A DNA stretch of 64,000 bases. It comes from Thermoleophilia bacterium. Lineage in GTDB: Bacteria > Actinomycetota > Thermoleophilia > Gaiellales > SKUG01. The position numbers were made by a program, and so were the translations under genes. The DNA lies in NCBI GenBank assembly GCA_025964555.1, contig JAOPYQ010000008.1, positions 1 through 64,000 of the forward strand. Direction: 5' to 3'. How positions within the stretch are numbered: position 1 is the first letter of the stretch; every line of letters starts with the position of its first letter. The notes under the pieces were generated by a model that ran no database searches, had not been told where the DNA came from, and saw nothing but the letters and a program-made list of their open reading frames with translations. This document shows positions 20,110 to 29,964 of this stretch, piece by piece.

Positions 20110-20886
20110 TCAGCGCAGCAGCTCGAAGAGCTGGAACACGAGCAGCGTGATGCTGGACCCGACGATCGCGCCGGCGACGACCTCGCCGGTCGTGTGCACG
20201 CCGGCCTCCACACGCGTGTGGCAGACCAGCAGCGCGAGCACGAAGGTCAGCGCCGCAACCAGCGTTCCGTATGTGGTGCCGGCCGTCACGAACGCGATCG
20301 CCATCCACGCGGCAAACGCGATCGCGGCGTGCCCGCTCGGCCAGCCACCGCGCAGCGGCGTGCCGGAACGCCCCGACACGACCTTGAGGGCGATCACGCC
20401 GAGCAGCGTGAGCACGAGCGCGATGAAGGTGATGTGCACGGGTGTCTCGCGCACGGCGAGCAGCACCTCGCGCGACGGATCCCCGAGCTGCGGCGCGAAC
20501 ACGAGGTAGCCGACCGCGATCGCGTTGAACGTGGAGATGAGCACCGCGCCGGCGGCGACGTCCTTTGCGACCTTCGCCAGCGGGTTGAAGCTCGTGGTCG
20601 CGACGTCGATCGCCGCCTCCACTGCCGTGTTGAGCATCTCTGCCGCGATCACGAACGTCGCCGCGAAGATGACGAGGATGAGCTCGACGCGCGTGACTCC
20701 GAGCAGCAGGCACGCGAACATCGCGACGGCGGCGGCGAGGAAGTGGATGCGCATGTTGCGCTGCGTCGCGAGCGTGTGGATGACGCCCTCGAACGCGAAG
20801 TTGAAGCTCTGGACGAGCGGGCGCGACTCGTGCAGGCCGACGTAGCGGCGTGACAGGCGTGCACGATCTCGGACCCAGCGGAACAT
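20110..20886 (-). CDS. Fusion of DgkA-type (diacylglycerol/undecaprenol) kinase and PAP2 phosphatase
   Basis: DgkA half AAEMLNTAVEAAIDVATTSFNPLAKVAKDVAAGAVL; PAP2 half RGGWPSGHAAIAFAAW...HTRVEAGVHTTGEVVAGAIVG. Confidence 0.88.
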   Translation of the reverse strand: MFRWVRDRARLSRRYVGLHESRPLVQSFNFAFEGVIHTLATQRNMRIHFLAAAVAMFACLLLGVTRVELILVIFAATFVIAAEMLNTAVEAAIDVATTSFNPLAKVAKDVAAGAVLISTFNAIAVGYLVFAPQLGDPSREVLLAVRETPVHITFIALVLTLLGVIALKVVSGRSGTPLRGGWPSGHAAIAFAAWMAIAFVTAGTTYGTLVAALTFVLALLVCHTRVEAGVHTTGEVVAGAIVGSSITLLVFQLFELLR

Positions 20887-20924
20887 GGGTCGATCCTAGA
20901 GGGTCGGGCCCCGCCCCACGCGGC

Positions 20925-21935
20925 TCACCAGGTGAGCGTCTCGACCTGGGACGCGGCGGCCACCGGAACTGGCGGCGTCGACGCGGCCGGCGGCGCGTGG
21001 CGCAGCGCCTCGAACGAACGAAGCAGGCGGATGCTCGCCTGGACGCGTCCGAGTTCGGCGTAGTCGGGATGGTCGAGGTAGCCGGTGCCGAGGTTCATGC
21101 CGGCGTTCGAGCGCAGTCGCTGTGCGTTGACGTCGACCAGGTCGCGGGTCGAGGCGATGAGCGTGCGCACCGCGGGACTGGAATCGTCGAAGCCGTCGAG
21201 CTCGCGCCGGGCGGCGCCGATGAGCGCGCGGGCGTCGTTGGGGTTGGTGACGGTCTGGTCGAGCATCGAGGCGGCGACGCCGCTGCTCCAGCCGGTGGTG
21301 GCCCTGTGCAGCAGCTCGTCGGCTGCCGCGGCATCGCCTGCTCCGAGCACGCGCGTGACGAGCTCGTCGGCGATCGCGGCGTCCGCGTCCCAGTCGACTG
21401 CGCGATCGGCCTCGGCGCCGGGCGCGCGGACCACGCGGTCGGACGTCACGCCGGCGAGGATCGAGTCGCGCAGCTCGGTGCGCGCGAGATCGTCCCCCGC
21501 GATCGCGCGACCGATGAGTGCACGCAGCGGTGCTCGCTCGGCCGCGCTGGAGGTGGGTGCCATGGCGGCGACGATCGATGCTCGCGAGGTGGCGCGCGCG
21601 ATCTCGGCGGCGGCGGACTCCTTGAAGGTCGTGAGCGCGGGCACGTCGGCGAGCGACCGGTAGGCGAGCTTGGCGTCGACCATCGCCATCTTGCCGTCGA
21701 GCGCGAACGTGATGCCGGTGATGTCGCGCAGGTGCGAGGCCGCGTCGTAGACGTCGTTGAGCGACTGGGTCGCCTCGTGGAGCTTCGCGCGGCGTTCGAG
21801 GCGTTGGCCGTCGGCGAAGATCCACCGGATCTTCATCTGCTCGGCGGTGGTCACGTGTTCCATCACGGTCTCCACCGCGGTGGCGTAGGCCTGCAGCGAC
21901 TGCACGGCCCCCAGACGTCCTGCTCGAGCGCTCAT
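20925..21935 (-). CDS. Hypothetical, helix-rich protein
   Basis: 336-aa ORF with consistent coding character; no family recognised. Confidence 0.6.
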   Translation of the reverse strand: MSARAGRLGAVQSLQAYATAVETVMEHVTTAEQMKIRWIFADGQRLERRAKLHEATQSLNDVYDAASHLRDITGITFALDGKMAMVDAKLAYRSLADVPALTTFKESAAAEIARATSRASIVAAMAPTSSAAERAPLRALIGRAIAGDDLARTELRDSILAGVTSDRVVRAPGAEADRAVDWDADAAIADELVTRVLGAGDAAAADELLHRATTGWSSGVAASMLDQTVTNPNDARALIGAARRELDGFDDSSPAVRTLIASTRDLVDVNAQRLRSNAGMNLGTGYLDHPDYAELGRVQASIRLLRSFEALRHAPPAASTPPVPVAAASQVETLTW

Positions 21936-22012
21936 CTCGTGGATCCCCCGACCCAGCGCAACCCCCGCGGTGCGCTGTCCGATTGTCGAACCAGGCGGCG
22001 CAACCGTTGCGC

Positions 22013-22729
22013 TCAGGGCCTGGGCGGACCGATGAGCGTGTTGAGCCAGCCGAACGCGGCGTCCTGGTACGGGCCGTTGTTGTCGTGCGCCGTCGGCTTG
22101 TGGATCGAGAACTTGTAGAACTGCCAGAACACCTGCGGGTTGCGCAGCATCGTCGGCAGGTGCTTGAGGAGCGTGAGCGGCTTGATGCCGTCGTAGAGCG
22201 CGTCCACGGCAGCGAGCACCTTTTCGCGGGGACCGTTGATGGGGCGCGAGAAGTTGTCGCCCGGGAGGTTGAACTCGCGGATGAGCCCCGCGTCCATGCG
22301 GTAGTGCGCCTTGGCCATGTTCGTGTGTGCGATGAGCGCGGCGCCGGCGATGCCTTGGCGCAGGCCGGGGTTGTCGGCGAGCGTGTCGCCGATCGACCAG
22401 GCGCCCAGCGACAGGCCCGCGAGGAACACGCGCATCTGCGGCTTGCGCCGACGCAGTTCGGCCAGGACCTCGGTGAGCACGGCCTCGCCCGAGGCGGAGC
22501 CAGCGCCCGGCGTGTTGACGTTGGCGTACGGCACCTCCGACAGCGACACGTCGGTGCGGTTCAGGCGCTTCGCCATCTCCGGGCCCATCTTGGTCGCCCA
22601 GTCGGTCTCGTCACCGATCCCGCGCAGGTACAGCAGCGCGGAGTCCTTGCTCCAGTCGATCGCGGCGAGCGCGCGCTGAACGTACTGGGCGACGGTGGGT
22701 CGCGCTGCGGGTGGGGTCGTACCTGCCAT
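22013..22729 (-). CDS. Alpha/beta-hydrolase (esterase/cutinase-like)
   Basis: Nucleophile elbow AGLSLGAW; 238 aa. Confidence 0.6.
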   Translation of the reverse strand: MAGTTPPAARPTVAQYVQRALAAIDWSKDSALLYLRGIGDETDWATKMGPEMAKRLNRTDVSLSEVPYANVNTPGAGSASGEAVLTEVLAELRRRKPQMRVFLAGLSLGAWSIGDTLADNPGLRQGIAGAALIAHTNMAKAHYRMDAGLIREFNLPGDNFSRPINGPREKVLAAVDALYDGIKPLTLLKHLPTMLRNPQVFWQFYKFSIHKPTAHDNNGPYQDAAFGWLNTLIGPPRP

Positions 22730-22830
22730 CGGGTAACTTTCGCACCCGTAACTGCCGAGCGCGTGGGATCGTCGAGGGCGCGTCCCCCATGGCCTGCTGC
22801 CGTGGCCGTTCGAGGACCGAACCCGACCAG

Positions 22831-23331
22831 CTACATGCCGGCGGCGCCTCGCACACGGTCGAGCACGAGCTGCTCGAGCGAGAACATCTCCGTGGCGTCC
22901 TGGTCGCTGCGCTCGTGGTCGAACCCGGCGAGGTGCAGCGTGCCGTGCACGACGCAGCGCTCGAGGGCCGAGCGCAGGTCGGGATCACCCTGCATCGTGA
23001 GGCCCTCGGCCACCTGGCGCTCGACGTATGCCGGGCACACGAGCAGGTCGCCGAGCACGCGCGGCTCCCCCGGTCCCAGCTGCTCGTGGAGATCGTCGAT
23101 CGGGAACGACAGCACGTCCGTGGGGCCGTCGACCTCGCGGTGTTCGACGTTCGCCTCGGCGATGCGCGCCTCGTCGACGAACGCCACCGACACCTCGATC
23201 GTGTCGCCGGGCTCGGCACCCGCCTCGAACAGGCTCGCCGCGACGAGCACCTGCACGCCGCGCTCGTCGAGGCCCGCGACCGCGACGTCGAACGACACAT
23301 CGCAACCGAGCTTGAAGTCGGGACGATCCAT
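22831..23331 (-). CDS. ybeY: rRNA maturation RNase YbeY
   Basis: TDVLSFPID; HGTLHLAGFDHERSD. Confidence 0.93.
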   Translation of the reverse strand: MDRPDFKLGCDVSFDVAVAGLDERGVQVLVAASLFEAGAEPGDTIEVSVAFVDEARIAEANVEHREVDGPTDVLSFPIDDLHEQLGPGEPRVLGDLLVCPAYVERQVAEGLTMQGDPDLRSALERCVVHGTLHLAGFDHERSDQDATEMFSLEQLVLDRVRGAAGM

Positions 23332-23335
23332 CGTG

Positions 23336-24451
23336 TCAGCGGCGGTTGTGGGCGGCTTCTTCGTCGCCCTCGCGTTCTTTGGCGGTGTGGTACGCCGCCA
23401 CGATGCGCTGGACGAGGCGGTGACGCTGCACGTCTGCCTGGTCGAAGTTCACGAAGGAGATGTCGTCGATGCCGCGCAACACCTCGGTGGTGTGCACGAG
23501 CCCGGATTTCTGTCCGCGCGGCAGGTCGATCTGCGTCGGGTCGCCCGTGATGACCATCTTCGAGCCGAAGCCCAGGCGGGTCAGGAACATCTGCATCTGC
23601 TCCGGCGAAGTGTTCTGCGCCTCGTCGAGCACCACGAACGCGTCGTTGAGCGTTCGTCCGCGCATGTAGGCGAGCGGCGCGACCTCGATGATGCCCTGCT
23701 CCATGCAGGTCGTCAGGCGGTCGGGATCCATCATGTCGTAGAGCGCGTCATAGAGCGGGCGCAGGTACGGGTCGACCTTGTCGAGCATCCCGCCCGGCAG
23801 GAAGCCGAGCTTCTCGCCGGCCTCCACGGCCGGTCGACACAGCACGATGCGAGCGACGCGTCGCTCGATGAGGGCGTCGACGGCCAGCGCCATCGCCAGG
23901 TACGTCTTGCCGGTGCCCGCAGGGCCGACCCCGAACGTGATCGCGTTCTCGCGGATCGCGTCGACGTAGCGCTTCTGGCCCGTCGAACGCGGACCGATCG
24001 GCTTGCCGCGGTGCGTGAGCACGACGTCGGTGAAGACTTCCTTCGCGCGCGGTCGACCGGTCGAGTCGTAGTCGGGCTCCACGCGCGTCTGCTTCGGCAC
24101 GCTGCCCTTGGGAACGCCACCGAGGTTCGGCTTGCCACCCGAGGCGCCCTTGCCGGTCGCGGCGGCGACGCTGGCTCCCGACGCGGCCGCGTCGCTCGTC
24201 TGGTCGCTCTCGACCACGCCGACCATGTCGGGCGTGAGCGAGGTACCTTCCTCGTAGATCTCGACGAGCTGCTCGACCATCGCGCGGCCGCGGTCGACCG
24301 CGTACGGATCGCCGCTCAGCGTGATCTCGTTGCCGCGCATGCTGATCGTGCAGCCGGCGCGCTCGCGCAGCGCGTCGAGCACCGCGTCATGGTGGCCGGC
24401 GAGCTCCACGGCCACTTCGTCCTCGAGCTGGATCGTCTCAGTCTTGGTCAT
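23336..24451 (-). CDS. phoH: PhoH family protein
   Basis: [56 protein letters not shown]. Confidence 0.93.
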   Translation of the reverse strand: MTKTETIQLEDEVAVELAGHHDAVLDALRERAGCTISMRGNEITLSGDPYAVDRGRAMVEQLVEIYEEGTSLTPDMVGVVESDQTSDAAASGASVAAATGKGASGGKPNLGGVPKGSVPKQTRVEPDYDSTGRPRAKEVFTDVVLTHRGKPIGPRSTGQKRYVDAIRENAITFGVGPAGTGKTYLAMALAVDALIERRVARIVLCRPAVEAGEKLGFLPGGMLDKVDPYLRPLYDALYDMMDPDRLTTCMEQGIIEVAPLAYMRGRTLNDAFVVLDEAQNTSPEQMQMFLTRLGFGSKMVITGDPTQIDLPRGQKSGLVHTTEVLRGIDDISFVNFDQADVQRHRLVQRIVAAYHTAKEREGDEEAAHNRR

Positions 24452-24479
24452 ATAGGCAGCCTACCTTTGCGGGTCCGCG

Positions 24480-25263
24480 TCACCGCACGTCCGCGCCGTC
24501 GAAGCGCGCGAGCGTGGCAACCGTTCGCACCGCCGCGACGTGGCGATGCACGCCGGCCGCATCCAGGGCACCCGCAGGCAGTTCGACGACGAGCGCGAGC
24601 GACGCCGGCAGCTCCGCGTGCTGCCACGACGATGCCGTGCCGTGCAGCTCCGGCCCCGGATAGAAGCGCATCGGCAGGCCCGACACTCGCGCATACACGC
24701 CGGCGAGCGCCTCGCGCCACGGCAGCGGCGGGCGCACCGTCATCGCGCGGTGCTGGTGGTACCAGATCGTCACGTCGGGCCGGATCGCGCGGATCATCGC
24801 GAGCGCGGCGCGCGTCTCGCGCTCCGACACCCCGGCGCCCGGGATAGAACACGTCGAACGCGCGCCCGCCCCCGCTCCAGCCGAACGGGAAGTTGCGGTT
24901 GAGGTCGACCCCTCGCGCGTTCTGGCGCGTGCGGCGCGCCTCGCCATCGGGATTGAGCGACGACAGCAGGTGCCAACACGTCCCGGGGGGCGGCGCTGCC
25001 TGGCCAAGCGCACGCACGACCGCGCGGCCGGCAGCCTCGTTGCCGTGGATCGCACCGATCACGAGGACGTCGACGGTCGCGTCGGGCGAACATCGGCTCG
25101 CCACACGCAGGAGTCGTCCGCCGTGTGAGGTGCCGTACGCGGTCACGCCGGCTGACGCGGTCGAGGCAGGATCGCTCGTCGCGGCGGCAGCGCCGACCGG
25201 CAGGATCGCCGACATGGCGCCCAGCACTCCTACGAACGTGAGGACGACCCGGGCGCGCCGCAC
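24480..25263 (-). pseudogene. M14-type zinc carboxypeptidase interrupted by an apparent frameshift near 24840
   Basis: N-half in the 24448-25263 frame (GAIHGNEAAG...GVDLNRNFPFGWSGGGRAFDVFYPG); C-half in the 24480-25055 frame (GAGVSERETRAALAMIRAIRPDVTIWYHQH...VVELPAGAL). Confidence 0.75.
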
Positions 25264-25268
25264 GATCG

Positions 25269-25745
25269 TCAGCCGCGCAGAGCCCGGTTGACCGCCGCGC
25301 TGACGAGCTTGCCGTCCGCGCGACCAGCGATCTTCGGCATGACGGCCTTCATCACCGCGCCCATCGCAGACGCGCCCTCGGCGCCGGTCTCGGCGACGGC
25401 CTCGGCAACGAGCGCATCGAGCTCGACGTCCGACAGCTGCGCCGGCAGGTACTCGTCGAGCAGCTTCGCCTGGTCGCGCTCGGCGCCCGCGCGGTCGGCG
25501 TGGCCGGCGGCCTCGAACGCCTCGGCGGCCTCGACGCGCTTCTTCTTCTCGCGCTGCAGCACGGTGACGGTCTCCGCGTCCTCGAGGTCGCGCTGCTTGG
25601 TCTTCGCCTCGTTCTGGACGGCGTTCACGAACAGTCGCAGCGTCTGCACGCGCTCACTGTCGCGCGCCTTCATCGCGTCCTTGGTGTCGGCCTGGAGTCG
25701 TTCGAGGAGGGTCGTCATGGGTGCCATGCTACCGGCGACTTCCAT
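25269..25745 (-). CDS. GatB/YqeY domain-containing protein (start may be at the internal Met, ~25724)
   Basis: LLERLQADTKDAMKARDSERVQTLRLFVNAVQNEA...EYLPAQLSD...GAVMKAVMPKIAGRADGKLVSAAVNRAL. Confidence 0.9.
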   Translation of the reverse strand: MEVAGSMAPMTTLLERLQADTKDAMKARDSERVQTLRLFVNAVQNEAKTKQRDLEDAETVTVLQREKKKRVEAAEAFEAAGHADRAGAERDQAKLLDEYLPAQLSDVELDALVAEAVAETGAEGASAMGAVMKAVMPKIAGRADGKLVSAAVNRALRG

Positions 25746-25777
25746 GTGTCCACAACTCGCGCTACCATGTGTACATC

Positions 25778-26068
25778 GTGGAAGTCGGCATCCGAGAGCT
25801 CCGAAACAACCTGGCCGCGATCATGGATGCGGTCGACAAGGGCGCCGTCGTGACGATCACGCACCACGGCACGCCGCGCGCCACGATCCAGCCCGTCGTG
25901 GCGAAGGTCGAGACCGGCATCGAGCGCGGCATCCGCGAGGGGTGGCTGCACCCGGGCCCGAACTTCGGCAAGCCGCGCAAGGACCGTCGCCCGACGTTCG
26001 CGATGACCCCGGAAGAGAGTCGCGTCGTCTGGGAGGCCTTCATGGAGGATCGAGAGGACGATCGATGA
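25778..26068 (+). CDS. Type II TA antitoxin, Phd/YefM (prevent-host-death) family
   Basis: VEVGIRELRNNLAAIMDAVDKGAVVTITHHGTPRATIQPV; ATGA overlap with the PIN gene. Confidence 0.82.
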   Translation: MEVGIRELRNNLAAIMDAVDKGAVVTITHHGTPRATIQPVVAKVETGIERGIREGWLHPGPNFGKPRKDRRPTFAMTPEESRVVWEAFMEDREDDR

Positions 26069-26469
26069 CGCTCTACGTCGACTCGAGTGCGTTCGTGAAG
26101 CGCTACGCGCCGAGCGAGGTCGACTACGAGGACTGCATCCGCCGGATGTCCAGCCACGACGACTGGATGACGTCCAAGCTCACGGCGATCGAGGCGCCGC
26201 GAGCAATCAGGCGCATGTCCACGCCGGAGCGCGCGCTGTCCTCCATCTCCGCGTTCGACCTCGACCTGTCCGAGTCGATCGAGATCGAGATGGATCGCGG
26301 TGTCGTTGCGCTCGCGCGAGCGATCGCGCTCGAGACGGGCATCAAGACCCTCGACGCCATCCACATCGCGAGCGCGAAACGGTTCCCGGATCCAGACCTC
26401 GAGTTCCTGACCTACGACGATCGCCAGGCCAAGGCGGCAGAAGCGCTCGGGCTCACGCTCGCGCGTTGA
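26065..26469 (+). CDS. PIN-domain toxin (VapC-like)
   Basis: MTLYVDSSAFVKRYAPSE ... TLDAIHIASAKRF...FLTYDDRQAKAAEALGL. Confidence 0.87.
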   Translation: MTLYVDSSAFVKRYAPSEVDYEDCIRRMSSHDDWMTSKLTAIEAPRAIRRMSTPERALSSISAFDLDLSESIEIEMDRGVVALARAIALETGIKTLDAIHIASAKRFPDPDLEFLTYDDRQAKAAEALGLTLAR

Positions 26470-26489
26470 CCCGCGTCAGTTGACCCGCG

Positions 26490-26828
26490 TCAGAACCCCG
26501 GCAGGCGCGGGCCGCTCATGACGTGCCAGTGCAGGTGACCGACGACCTGGCCGGCACCCTCCCCCACGTTCGTCACGAGGCGGTACTTGCCGGCGACGTC
26601 CAGCTTCGATGCCACACCTCGCACGAACGCGAGCATGCGATCGCTCGAGCCGCCTGCCTCGACCCATGCGTCGAGATGGTCGTGGTGCGTGCGTGGCACG
26701 ACGAGCACGTGCGTCGCCGCGCGCGGCTGCACGTCGCGGAAGGCGAGGAACTCGTCGTCGCTCGCGACCACGTCCGAGGGCAGCTGCTCGGTGGCGATCT
26801 GGCAGAACACGCAGGCGTCGGTCGTCAT
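26490..26828 (-). CDS. HIT family protein
   Basis: CVFCQIATEQ, HVLVVPRTHHDHL, GQVVGHLHWHVMSG. Confidence 0.93.
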   Translation of the reverse strand: MTTDACVFCQIATEQLPSDVVASDDEFLAFRDVQPRAATHVLVVPRTHHDHLDAWVEAGGSSDRMLAFVRGVASKLDVAGKYRLVTNVGEGAGQVVGHLHWHVMSGPRLPGF

Positions 26829-26837
26829 GCGGGGCTG

Positions 26838-28229
26838 CTACCCGCCGCCGGGGCCGGCGTATCGCGCATCCAGCACTCCGGTCTCGGGATGGACGCGTTC
26901 CAGGAGCACGTCGACGATCGATCCGCTCGTCGTGTCGGGCGGCAGGCCGAGCAGCCGGACGGGTGAATAGTCGCGGGTGTAGCCGGTCCGGTGGCCGAGC
27001 TCCGATGCGACGGTCCGGTCCGTATCCGGATCGCTGGTGAGCAGTGCACCGCCACCGCGAGACTCCACGACGACCTCGTCGCGGCGGCCGACCATGCGCG
27101 TGCGATGTTCGATCGCGGCGTGTTCGGCCTGCTCGCGCAGGCGGCGGCTGCGCTCGGACTTGACGTCCCTGGCGATCGGGTCGCGGTGCTGTGCCGCGTC
27201 TGTGCCGGGACGTTCGCTGAAGGGGAAGGCGTGCACCTTCGTGAAGCCGAGCTCGGTGACGAGCGCGAGCGTGCGTTCGAAGGACGCATCGGTCTCGGAC
27301 GGGTACCCGACGATCACGTCGGTGGTGACATTGAGGTCCGGCATCGCGGCGCGTGCGGTCGCGATCGCGCGCATGTAGCGGCGCGCATCGTAGTGGCGGC
27401 CCATGTCAGCCAGGACATCGTCGTCACCTGACTGGAGTGGCACGTGCAGGTGGTGGCACACCTTCGGATGCGCGGCCATCGTGGCGACGAGGCGACGGTT
27501 GACGTGGTTGGACTCGATCGACGAGATCCGCACCCGCGCAACGCCGGGCGTGTCAGCCACGGCGAGCAGCAGCCGGTCGAGGCCGGCTCGCGACTCCGGG
27601 TCGCGGTACAGGCCGATGTTGACCCCGGTCAGCACGATCTCGCGCCGACCCTGCTCAACGCGCTTCGCGACCTCGGCGAGCACGGCATCGACGCTGCGTG
27701 AGCGTGGGGCGCCGCGCACGATCGGGACGATGCAGTACGAGCAGTCGAAGTCGCAGCCGTCCTGGACCTTCACGAACGCACGCGTGCGTTTCGTGGCGCG
27801 ACCGTCGCGCGTGTCGTGACCGGGCGCGACGCCCGGCGCCGGTCCGCGACAGGCGAGTCCGGCGAGGTGGTCGGCGGCCTCGACGATCGCGCTCGCCGCA
27901 CGGCTCGCGGCGCCGGGCAGCACGGTCACGCGATCGTCGATCTGCTCATAGCGCTCGGCGCCGTTGGAGGCGCCGCAGCCGGTCACGAACACACGCCCGT
28001 CGACGCCTGTGGCGTTCACCGCTCGGCGCACGCGCTGGCGCGACTTCTTCTCCGCCTCGCCGGTGATGCAGCACGTGTTGATGACGCGTACGTCCGGGTT
28101 CGAGGCCTGCTCGGGCGTGGTGCCCGGTAGCTGCCGGTGTCCGGCCGCGGCGAGCGCGTCGGAGATCGCCTGCGCGTCGGTGTGGCTGATCTTGCAGCCG
28201 AGGAAGTCGACGTCGTAGCCCGTGCTCAC
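26838..28229 (-). CDS. mtaB: tRNA t6A37 methylthiotransferase MtaB
   Basis: LGCKISHTDAQAI, radical SAM VQDGCDFDCSYCIVPIVRG, HLHVPLQSGDDDVL. Confidence 0.9.
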   Translation of the reverse strand: MSTGYDVDFLGCKISHTDAQAISDALAAAGHRQLPGTTPEQASNPDVRVINTCCITGEAEKKSRQRVRRAVNATGVDGRVFVTGCGASNGAERYEQIDDRVTVLPGAASRAASAIVEAADHLAGLACRGPAPGVAPGHDTRDGRATKRTRAFVKVQDGCDFDCSYCIVPIVRGAPRSRSVDAVLAEVAKRVEQGRREIVLTGVNIGLYRDPESRAGLDRLLLAVADTPGVARVRISSIESNHVNRRLVATMAAHPKVCHHLHVPLQSGDDDVLADMGRHYDARRYMRAIATARAAMPDLNVTTDVIVGYPSETDASFERTLALVTELGFTKVHAFPFSERPGTDAAQHRDPIARDVKSERSRRLREQAEHAAIEHRTRMVGRRDEVVVESRGGGALLTSDPDTDRTVASELGHRTGYTRDYSPVRLLGLPPDTTSGSIVDVLLERVHPETGVLDARYAGPGGG

Positions 28230-28238
28230 GGGGGCATC

Positions 28239-28955
28239 TTACGCAGCGACCGGCGGCTCGACCATCACCGTGGAGTCCGGTGCGATCGGCAGCTCGCCGG
28301 CACGCCAGCGATCGAGCGTGGTCTCGGCGAGGTACGTGCCGAGGCGCGCGCCGGCCACGGTGTCGCTGGCGAAGTGCACGCCGGCGTAGATGCGCGAGAG
28401 CGCGACCTCGCGCGCCATCGAGTAGGCGGCATCGGTGACGGATGGATCGAGCACCGACAGCACCCGAGCGGCGGCGAACGCACGGGCGCTGTGGATCGAC
28501 GGGTACGAGGAGTCCGTGAGCTTGGGCGTGCGGCCGATCACGTCGATCGTGGGATCGACCTGGAACGGGCGCTGGCGCATCCACTGCTTCTTGCCGACGC
28601 CGCCCTGCACGCTCGCGGCGGACAGCGCCGCACCGAGCACTGCCTGTGTGACGGCCGGGTCACCCTCGACCTGGGTCGCGAGCTCCTTCCAGATCGCAGT
28701 GGTTCCGTGCAGGTCCATGTCGCGCGCCCACTGGTTGCCTTCGTGGGTGCGCTGGGCGATGACCTGCTTCGTGATGCGCATGTCGCGCGCAGCGCGGTCG
28801 CTGTCGTTCGTCGGTGGTTCGCCCAGCTGCGGGAGCGTCGAGCCCTTGTGCGTCATGTCGGGATACTCGATCGCGGGCACGTCGAGCTTCGGCATGGGGA
28901 CAGGGGCAATCGACGGCCGTGCCAGTTCGCGCTGCGGGGCGACGGCGAGGTTCAT
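28239..28955 (-). CDS. PAP2-like phosphatase family protein (PSIH variant)
   Basis: RQRPFQVDP, SSYPSIHSARAFA, SRIYAGVHFASDTVAG; ATGA coupled to the upstream PAP2 gene. Confidence 0.82.
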   Translation of the reverse strand: MNLAVAPQRELARPSIAPVPMPKLDVPAIEYPDMTHKGSTLPQLGEPPTNDSDRAARDMRITKQVIAQRTHEGNQWARDMDLHGTTAIWKELATQVEGDPAVTQAVLGAALSAASVQGGVGKKQWMRQRPFQVDPTIDVIGRTPKLTDSSYPSIHSARAFAAARVLSVLDPSVTDAAYSMAREVALSRIYAGVHFASDTVAGARLGTYLAETTLDRWRAGELPIAPDSTVMVEPPVAA

Positions 28956-29911
28956 GCCGCGGCGGCCTCGAGGTCGGCTGCGGCCGCTGCAGGCGCGTTG
29001 GTGTCCATCGCGGCGATCACGTCGGCCGGGTCGAGCGGAGCGCTGCCCTTCTTGTGCGCGGCGCGCAGGGCCGCGTCGGCGACGCCCGTGCCAAGGAGAG
29101 CTCCGGCGACGACGTCCGTCGGGAAGTGCACGCCGGCGTACACCCGCGAGGCGGCGACCTGCGACGCGATGTCGTAGGCCTCCGCGGCGAGCGTTGGCTC
29201 CAGCGTCGAGATCACTCGCGCGGCAGCGAAGGCGGAGCTGGTGTGCCCGGACGGATACGAGCTGTCGCGGGGCAGGTGGACCGGCGGCTTGATCGACGGA
29301 TCCACCTGGTACGGGCGCTGGCGATCGAACTTCTGCTTCGCGACCTGCGTGAGCGCGGAGTTGGAGGCCATCGTGGCAGCGAGCAGCGCGGTGTCGAGCC
29401 ACCCCCGGACCTTGCCGACCTCGCCGCGGTGCTGCTTGGCGAACTGGAACCAGACCTTCATCGCGCCGTCGTCGGCCATGCGATTCGCCCACTCGTCACG
29501 CTCGGGCGTGCGCAGCAGCTGCGCGCCCTTGACCGTCGCCATGTCCGCCCTGGCAGCGAGCGAGCCGGCCTTCGGCGGTCCGAGCAGGTCGCCGAGCGAC
29601 CACCCGGGCGAGTCCTTGCCGGGCAGGCCGGGCAGCTTCGGCACGATCTCCGCGGCGACCGCCGGGAACGGCGCATCATCGGCAAGCGGCGTGAACGGCC
29701 CGTCGGCAGCCGCGGCGGTCGCGGCGCCCGGGGCGCTCGGTGCGCGTGCGTCGATCGGGACGCGCGCATCGCTCGGTGCGCGTGCGTCGATCGGGACGTC
29801 GACAGGCACCTCGAGCCGCGCGGGCAGGGGCGTTGTCCTGGGTACGGATGTGGGTCCAGAAAGCTGCATGTACCGGCTCATCGCCCGCAACTCGAGCGTG
29901 GACCGGGGCAT
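28952..29911 (-). CDS. PAP2-like phosphatase family protein (canonical PSGH)
   Basis: RQRPYQVDP, SSYPSGHTSSAFA, SRVYAGVHFPTDVVAG; N-terminal PIDARAPS repeats. Confidence 0.85.
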   Translation of the reverse strand: MPRSTLELRAMSRYMQLSGPTSVPRTTPLPARLEVPVDVPIDARAPSDARVPIDARAPSAPGAATAAAADGPFTPLADDAPFPAVAAEIVPKLPGLPGKDSPGWSLGDLLGPPKAGSLAARADMATVKGAQLLRTPERDEWANRMADDGAMKVWFQFAKQHRGEVGKVRGWLDTALLAATMASNSALTQVAKQKFDRQRPYQVDPSIKPPVHLPRDSSYPSGHTSSAFAAARVISTLEPTLAAEAYDIASQVAASRVYAGVHFPTDVVAGALLGTGVADAALRAAHKKGSAPLDPADVIAAMDTNAPAAAAADLEAAAA

Positions 29912-29964
29912 CGGGGCATGCCGTCACAAGGCGGTCACGGCGTTGGCCGCACCCGCCACCACAC

